From positions 958,271-1,022,270 of the forward strand of contig ML677329.1 of NCBI GenBank assembly GCA_007922305.1: a stretch of DNA of 64,000 nucleotides. Reading direction: 5' to 3'. Every line of letters begins with the position of its first letter. Position 1 is the first letter of the stretch. This DNA is from Dermatemys mawii (taxonomy: Eukaryota; Chordata; Testudines; Dermatemydidae). Shown piece after piece: positions 58,575 to 64,000 of the stretch. The notes below the pieces were generated by a model. That model saw only the letters and a program-made list of their open reading frames with translations, searched no databases and had not been told where the DNA came from. The position numbers and the translations under genes are program-made.

Positions 58575-60561
58575 AAATAAAGGCAGCTTAGATACAACCA
58601 ATTATGCCCTGATCACATTTATAATGTGCAAACAAAATTAAGTACAAGCCAGTAATATATATATATAGTTGATGCTTTAAAAGGACCAGTTTCACAAAGC
58701 TGAAAACAATTAAGAGCCAAATCAGATGAGTGGAAGAATTTAAATCAGAAAAATGTGAATGATACTTTGGAATTATTTAAGAATGCTTTACTAGCCATAA
58801 TCCACAATCCTACAGTCAAGAAAGAAGGCTATATTGGTTAACAAACCAACCCTGGTTCACAGGGGAAGTGAAGGCGGCTATAAAAATAATATAGAACAAA
58901 TGGAAGAAAGAGGAACTTTGATAGTAATAAATATAAATCAGAAGCTAGGACTTGTAGCAAAGGGATACAAGAAGAAATCTACAGCAGGCAGAGTGAAGGA
59001 CAATAAGTTTTTAAAAATTTGTTAGGAACAAAAAGAATCCTGACAGTGTTGTTAGTCCACTATCATTTACCAAATTTACCAAATGGTAAAATTATCAGTG
59101 AAAATGCAGAAAAGGCAGAAGTGTTCCACAAATATTTCTTTCTGTATTAATGGAAAAAAACAGAGGATGTAGTATCTTCATATGATGATGATAACGTTCA
59201 TTCCATTCCACTAGTATCTCAGGAGGATATTAACAACAGCAATCAAAGTTAAACATTTTTAAATGAAAAGGTCCAGATAACTTTTATCCTAGAGTTTTAA
59301 AAGAGCTGGCTGAGGGGCTCACTGGACCATTAATGTTGATTTTTAATAAATCTTGGAACACTGGGGAAGTTCCAGAAGCTTGGAAGAAACCTTATGTTGC
59401 ACAAATACTTCAGAATGGCAAATGGGATGACCTGGGTAATTATAGGCCTGTCAGCCTGACACTGATCCCAGACAAGATAATGAAGCAAGTGATATGAGAT
59501 TCTATTAATAAATAATTAAAGGAGGGTAACATAATTAATACTAATCAGCACGGGTTTATGGAAAATAAATCCTGTCAAACTAAATTGATATTTTTTTCTG
59601 AGATTACGAATTTGGTTGATAAAGGTAATAGTATTGATGATTAGTCTTTTGTGAGGTATTTGACTTAGTGCCACATGAAATTTTCATCAAAACACTAGAA
59701 AGATTTAAATTAACATGGCACACATTAAATGGATTAAAAACTAGCTAACGGACAGTTCTCAAAATGTAATTGTAAACAGGGAATCATCATATAACAGATG
59801 TGTTTCTAGTAGTGTGCTGAAGCAATGAGTTCTTAGCCCTATGCTATTTAATATTTTTATCAGGGGCCTGAAAGAAAACAAAATCAATACTGAATAAAAT
59901 TTGAGGATGACAAAAATTGGGGAATAATGAAGAGGTCAGATCACTAATACAGAGCAATCTGGATTGCTTGGTAAGCTGGGTATAAGCAAACAATATGCAT
60001 TTTAATACTGATAAATGTTTATATCGGGGAACAAAGAAGGTAAGCCATACGTAAAGAATGAGGGAAGCTATACTAGGAAACAATGACTTAGATGGTGGTG
60101 CTGGATAATCAGCTGAACATAAGTAACTTCCCAGTGTGATGCTGTGGCCAAAACAGTTAGTGCAATCCTTGGATGCATAAACATGGAAATCTGGAGTAGG
60201 AGTAGAGAGGTTATTTTATGTCTGTACTTGGCACTGGTACAACTTGTGCTGGGATACTGTGTCCAGTTCTGGTGTCCACAATTCAAGAAGATTGTTGAAA
60301 AATTGGAGAGACTGCAGAGAAGAGCCATGAGAATGATTAAAGGATTGGAAAATCTGCTGAATAGTGATAGACTGAAGGAGCTCAATCTATTTAATTTAAC
60401 AAAGAGAAAGTTAAGACTTGATTACCATCTATAAGTATCTACATTGGGAAAAGCTATTTAGTATTAGATTCTTCTATCTAGCAGAGAAAGACATACCATG
60501 CTTCAATGGCTGAATCTAGACAAATTAAGACTGGAAATAAGGCATACATTTTTAACAGAAG
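58575..60561 (+). mobile_element. CR1 LINE, about 2 kb of ORF2, interrupted near its 3' end
   Basis: This copy begins in the linker between endonuclease and reverse transcriptase ('accagtttcacaaagctgaa', 'gttaacaaaccaaccctggt') and continues through the reverse transcriptase ('gattataggcctgtcagcct'-like text near 59437-59458). The active-site region at 59900-59911 reads FEDD instead of FADD. The C-terminal part forms an open stretch at 60144-60434 with LQRRAMRMIKGLENL. Many stops and shifts make it inactive. It is cut after 'catttttaacag' (60558) by an antisense CR1, and its last 69 bp resume at 61587. Confidence 0.88.
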
Positions 60562-61586
60562 CATAGAACCATAGGGTTAGAAGGGACTACAAGGGTCCTC
60601 CAGTCTAACCCCCTGCTAAGATTCCTGATTTGTTGTGTCTAAACTATCCAAGACAGTAAGGGAGCTTTCACAACCTCCCTAGGCAGTCTGTTCTGTTATC
60701 CTACTGTTCTTACAGTTTCAAAGTTTTTCCTGGGATTTAATCTAAATCTACTATGTTGAAGTTTGAACCCATTGCCTCTTGTTCTGCCCTCTTTGGCAAG
60801 AGAGAACAAATTTCTCCTTTTTTATGGCAGCCTTTCAAATATTTGAAGACTGCTATCATATCCCCCTATTAATCTCCTCTTTTCCAAACTAAACATACCC
60901 AATTCCTTCAGTCTTTGCTCATATGGCTTGCATTTCATCCCTTTGATCATCTTTGTCGCTTGCCTCTGGACCCCTTCCAGTTTCCCTACACCCTTTCTAT
61001 ACATTGGTGACTAAAATTGGACACAGTACTCGAGCAAAGGCTAAACCAGCCCCAGCAAAGAGGTGCTACAGAGTGATTTGCATGCTATGCTTCTGTTAAT
61101 GCAGCCCCAGCAAAGTGGTGCTAGCATGTGATTTGCATGCTATGCCTCTGTTAATGCAACCCAAAATTTCATTTGCTTTTTTTTTTTTTTTTGCAACCGT
61201 ATCACATTGACTCATGTTAAGATTGTGATCCTCCACAATTTCCACATCCTTCTCAGCAGTGCTGCTGCCAAGGCAGCCATCCCCAATTCTGTATTTGTGT
61301 ATTTGGCTTTTCTTCCCTGAGTTTAGCACCTTATATTTGTCTTTGTTGAATTAGATTCTGTCGTTAGCCCAGTTCTCCAATTTGTCAAGAATTTAGTTCT
61401 ATCCTCCAAAGTGTTGGCACCCTCCCCATCCCCCACAGCTTTGTACTATCTTAAGATTTGATCAGTATGCTTTCTATTCCTATATTGAGGTCATTAATGA
61501 AGACACGGGACCCAGAACAGATCCCTGTGGAACCCCACTTGAGACCTCCCTCCAATTTGACATCATTCCATTAATAGTTACTCTCT
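60562..61586 (-). mobile_element. CR1 LINE, 5'-truncated, inserted antisense into the CR1 at 58575
   Basis: On the plus strand it begins with 'catagaaccatagggttag', the reverse complement of a CR1 3' terminus, and runs back through the ORF2 C-terminus (minus strand 61004-60822, with LEGVQRQATKMIKGM and FSLEKRRL). A thumb segment follows (61329-61096, with IVEDHNLNMSQCDTVAKK). The polymerase core comes next ('ggttccacagggatctg' on the minus strand near 61520-61540). The FADD region near 61430-61465 is frameshifted and degraded. It is about 1.0 kb long and inactive. A 55-bp tandem duplication and a T17 run lie inside it. Confidence 0.9.
61047..61156 (-). repeat. 55-bp tandem duplication within the antisense CR1
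   Basis: The units at 61047-61101 and 61102-61156 both start with 'cagccccagcaaag' and share 'gtgatttgcatgctatg' and 'tctgttaatg'. They differ at several bases in the middle, so the duplication is not recent. Confidence 0.92.
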
Positions 61587-61655
61587 GTTATACAGGAGGT
61601 CAGACTAGATAACCACAATGGTCCCTTTTGGCTTTGGAACCTATGAATCTATGAA
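61587..61655 (+). mobile_element. 3' terminal 69 bp of the interrupted CR1
   Basis: 'ttatacaggaggtcagacta', 'ccacaatggtcccttttgg' and 'cctatgaatctatgaa' match the end of the CR1 copy at 23431-23492. Compared with that copy, the stretch equivalent to 23305-23430 (about 126 bp) is missing between 60558 and 61587. Confidence 0.88.
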
Positions 61656-61659
61656 ATTC

Positions 61660-64000
61660 AGGGGACAGCTCTGTAAGGCCCTCCAGTGCTGCTCTCATCA
61701 CTAGACTGCATAAATGCAGCAGAGGGAGGTAAGGTTCTGTCCAACGGTGATTGCAGTCCTCCTGCCCTTCCTTCAGTGTTAGAAGGGAATAGGTAAGAAC
61801 ATTAGCTGTGGCATAGATACACTTAGCACAGCTGAGAAGGGGCAAAGGTGGCTCTCAGCCACTTTTTCAGCATACCAATCCTGACGCCATTCATAGCTTT
61901 TCTACCCACTTCCACAACGGGTAATTCTGGCAACAGGCATCACTGCCTCAAAAATGGCAGCCCAGCACCAAAAGCATCTTAGCCATAATAAGTGTGCACA
62001 CTGAAAAGAAAATATATCTATATTTCTGGGAAAAACATAATGAGTATTGACAAGTTATTATAAACACCACCAAGGAAAAATATTCACAAAATTATTCACA
62101 AATTCAACATGATTAATTTTGTATCAATAATTTGTGAAAGTGCAAAATTTCACATTTTGATGTAAAAAACCATCTGATTAAAAATAGGCCCATTTTCTTC
62201 AAATGTCAAGTATCTTTACATTTTGTCACAAATAATTTGCACGCTTCAGTTCAATGCAGAGAGGTGCTGAGTACCTCCAATGAGGTGATAAAGACCTTCA
62301 GCTCCCACTGAATTCAGTGGGAGAGGAATTGCTTCATACCTCACACAACTGGGCTTATGGCCAAGTAAGAAAAACTATAAAAGAGTATATAATAGGAATG
62401 TGGAAACAATGGGAGACAGACACCATAATGTGATTATATGCAGAGGCTGCAACTTTATTATAATTAATGCCTACCTAAGGTTACCTTCCTAACCTACTCA
62501 GCAAGCATGTTCCAGTGTGGGTCTCAGGTGGAATCAATGGCCCCTGATGTACTACACCTGTAGTGTGAAGGCCACTTCTCCACTCCACTCTCAGGCCTAC
62601 CAAAGATTCATAATTGATAGCCAGAATTCTTACCCTCTTGCCTCCACCAACTGCAGAGGCAGATGTGAGGAGGAGAGCAACAAGCTAAAGACGACATAGA
62701 GACATATCTCTCACCATGCAATGTGAGGGTCTAGGGCCAATGTCCAAACAGCCCACTAGGTTTTTGGACCCTTCTACCCCACCAACTATAGTGGACCCTG
62801 TCAAAGGTGTTACAGTTGTAATTTAACCCTTCATCTGACCACCAGAATACCTGATGCTAAGTGGGAAAAAAACCATTCCAGATCCTGAAACTGGTGATCA
62901 CCCTACCCCTAGCCATCACCAGAGATCCAGCAACTAAAGAAAAGGTGGGAAGGGAGGGGCTGAAACAAGGAGCCTGCAATGGTTTCCCCATGTGGGAAAC
63001 AAACTCCATCATCCCCCTCCCAAGCCACCAGAGGGGAGCCAACCACTTATGCCTGTATCACCCTCACCGCCCAGTAGCAGCAGCAGTGACCTGGATCCAG
63101 GTGCAGCATTTGACCCCCCTACCCCTCATGCAGGGGGTGGGGAAGGAATGGTGAATCAGCTGCTCACCCCAACATGCGTTAATAGTGGGGGGTGGATGCG
63201 GGAGCGTGTAGAGCACTACCTCAGCTGCTTCTGGCCAAGGTCTCCCCTTTCCTCTACTAGAGGGGTCTTCACTGTTATTGACTTACCAAAGGCTGACCCC
63301 AGCTAGCAGGGCGAGCCATTTTGTGGCTCTCTTTACTTTTCACACTTCATTTGTAAAGCACAATTTATCCAATTTCAATAAGACATCGAAAATGTCACCC
63401 TTTTGTGCTACCTTTTGATTGAATGTAAAATATCTAAGGTGCTGTCCCATCTTCACCCTGTGAGGCGAAGACCAATAACCAGAGACTTTCTTTGTATCAA
63501 CAAAATCACATGCATTTCAGGAAGACTCATATAGATGCTCATATAGACTCAGAGAGTTTAAAAAAAATGGGGTGAGGGCAAAACACTGAACACACTAAGG
63601 TATATTGTCTCTACTTGCATGAAGCCTGAGTATTTTAGGTGCTTCATAGGTGGAGTGCAAAGTGATAGGGGAAGAGGAACCCACCACCTCATCTTAGGGC
63701 CAGGTTGAGGGGATGTAATTAAAGTTTATGGACTGTAAACAACAGCCGCTGTCTCTTCATACCAGTTGTGCAGGGACTGGAGCCATTTGCTTTTCCCTCC
63801 TGACCCACCTCAGGTTATGCAGGGCAGCAAAAAGACCCTTTCTGTGGTGCTCAGGGGATGTGTCATGGGAAGCCACTCTTGCTTGTGGACATCTTGGCAT
63901 AGCACAGACTCTACATTGGGCTTGAAAAGTGCAGGGAGTATTGTGTTGGCTCTCCTCACTGCAGCTGAGTTTCACTCTATGAGACTAGTTCATCTATGCA
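61660..64000. other. Moderately GC-rich sequence, no gene seen
   Basis: Around 62255-62345 there is a degenerate foldback piece ('aggtgctgagtacctccaat', 'ctcccactgaattcagtggg'). From about 62500 to 63310 the DNA is richer in GC and has overlapping open frames on both strands (62861-63154, 62992-63306, 62857-63042) without domains. It is probably an unrecognised repeat. At 63025-63038 'ccaccagaggggag' is one base from the CTCF core, but weaker than the site at 792. Confidence 0.4.

Noticed and set aside
62861..63306. Overlapping frames as a gene
   Set aside because: Frames on both strands overlap, the translations are low in complexity (Pro/Ser-rich), and no motif is present.

Overview
The window looks like non-coding DNA from a sauropsid reptile, most probably a turtle. 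I infer this from the repeats: CR1 LINE fragments in both orientations, MIR/CORE-type SINE pieces, a PIF-Harbinger fragment, many foldback (palindromic) miniature elements, and two copies of an unclassified repeat with the core 'agcccacgaaagct' that I associate with turtle and archosaur-related genomes. The base composition is AT-rich. I found no convincing host exon, tRNA or rRNA gene on either strand. The window is best read as a large intron or an intergenic stretch; the sequence alone does not say which. Repeat family names come from recognition by eye, without a library search.

Layout. 1-11 kb: mostly unique AT-rich DNA, a CTCF-like motif at 792-805, and two copies of the unclassified repeat (6139-6276, and 8367-8559 next to a short tandem array). 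11-20 kb: a complete solo LTR on the minus strand (11188-11579) with a perfect 5-bp target duplication, a degenerate CR1 reverse-transcriptase segment (16405-17793) and SINE pieces. 20-31 kb: a 400-base assembly gap, a TA/TG microsatellite, a second complete solo LTR (21674-22094) with a perfect 5-bp duplication, two CR1 3' ends, a 292-bp miniature DNA element, a near-perfect hairpin at 24713-24786, and two hAT-like miniature elements, one with a perfect 8-bp duplication. 31-46 kb: largely unique, with an LTR-like block followed by the 5' part of a PIF-Harbinger element (34335-34925). 46-55 kb: tandem and AT-rich repeats, a 1.3-kb LTR-like element with an internal TATA box and poly(A) signal, and an 85-bp perfect inverted repeat at 49836-49920. 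55-62 kb: the most interesting block. It holds a long minus-strand reading frame (55772-57459) that resembles a DDE/RNase-H-type transposase with an N-terminal zinc-binding region and is broken only at one homopolymer. A 2-kb CR1 follows, into which a second, oppositely oriented CR1 has inserted. 62-64 kb: GC-richer DNA without a recognised feature.

No gene cooperation or operon logic applies. The biology here is a layered record of mobile-element insertions. The best candidate for something undescribed is the long transposase-like frame at 55.8-57.5 kb, whose integrity stands out against the decayed LINEs around it.
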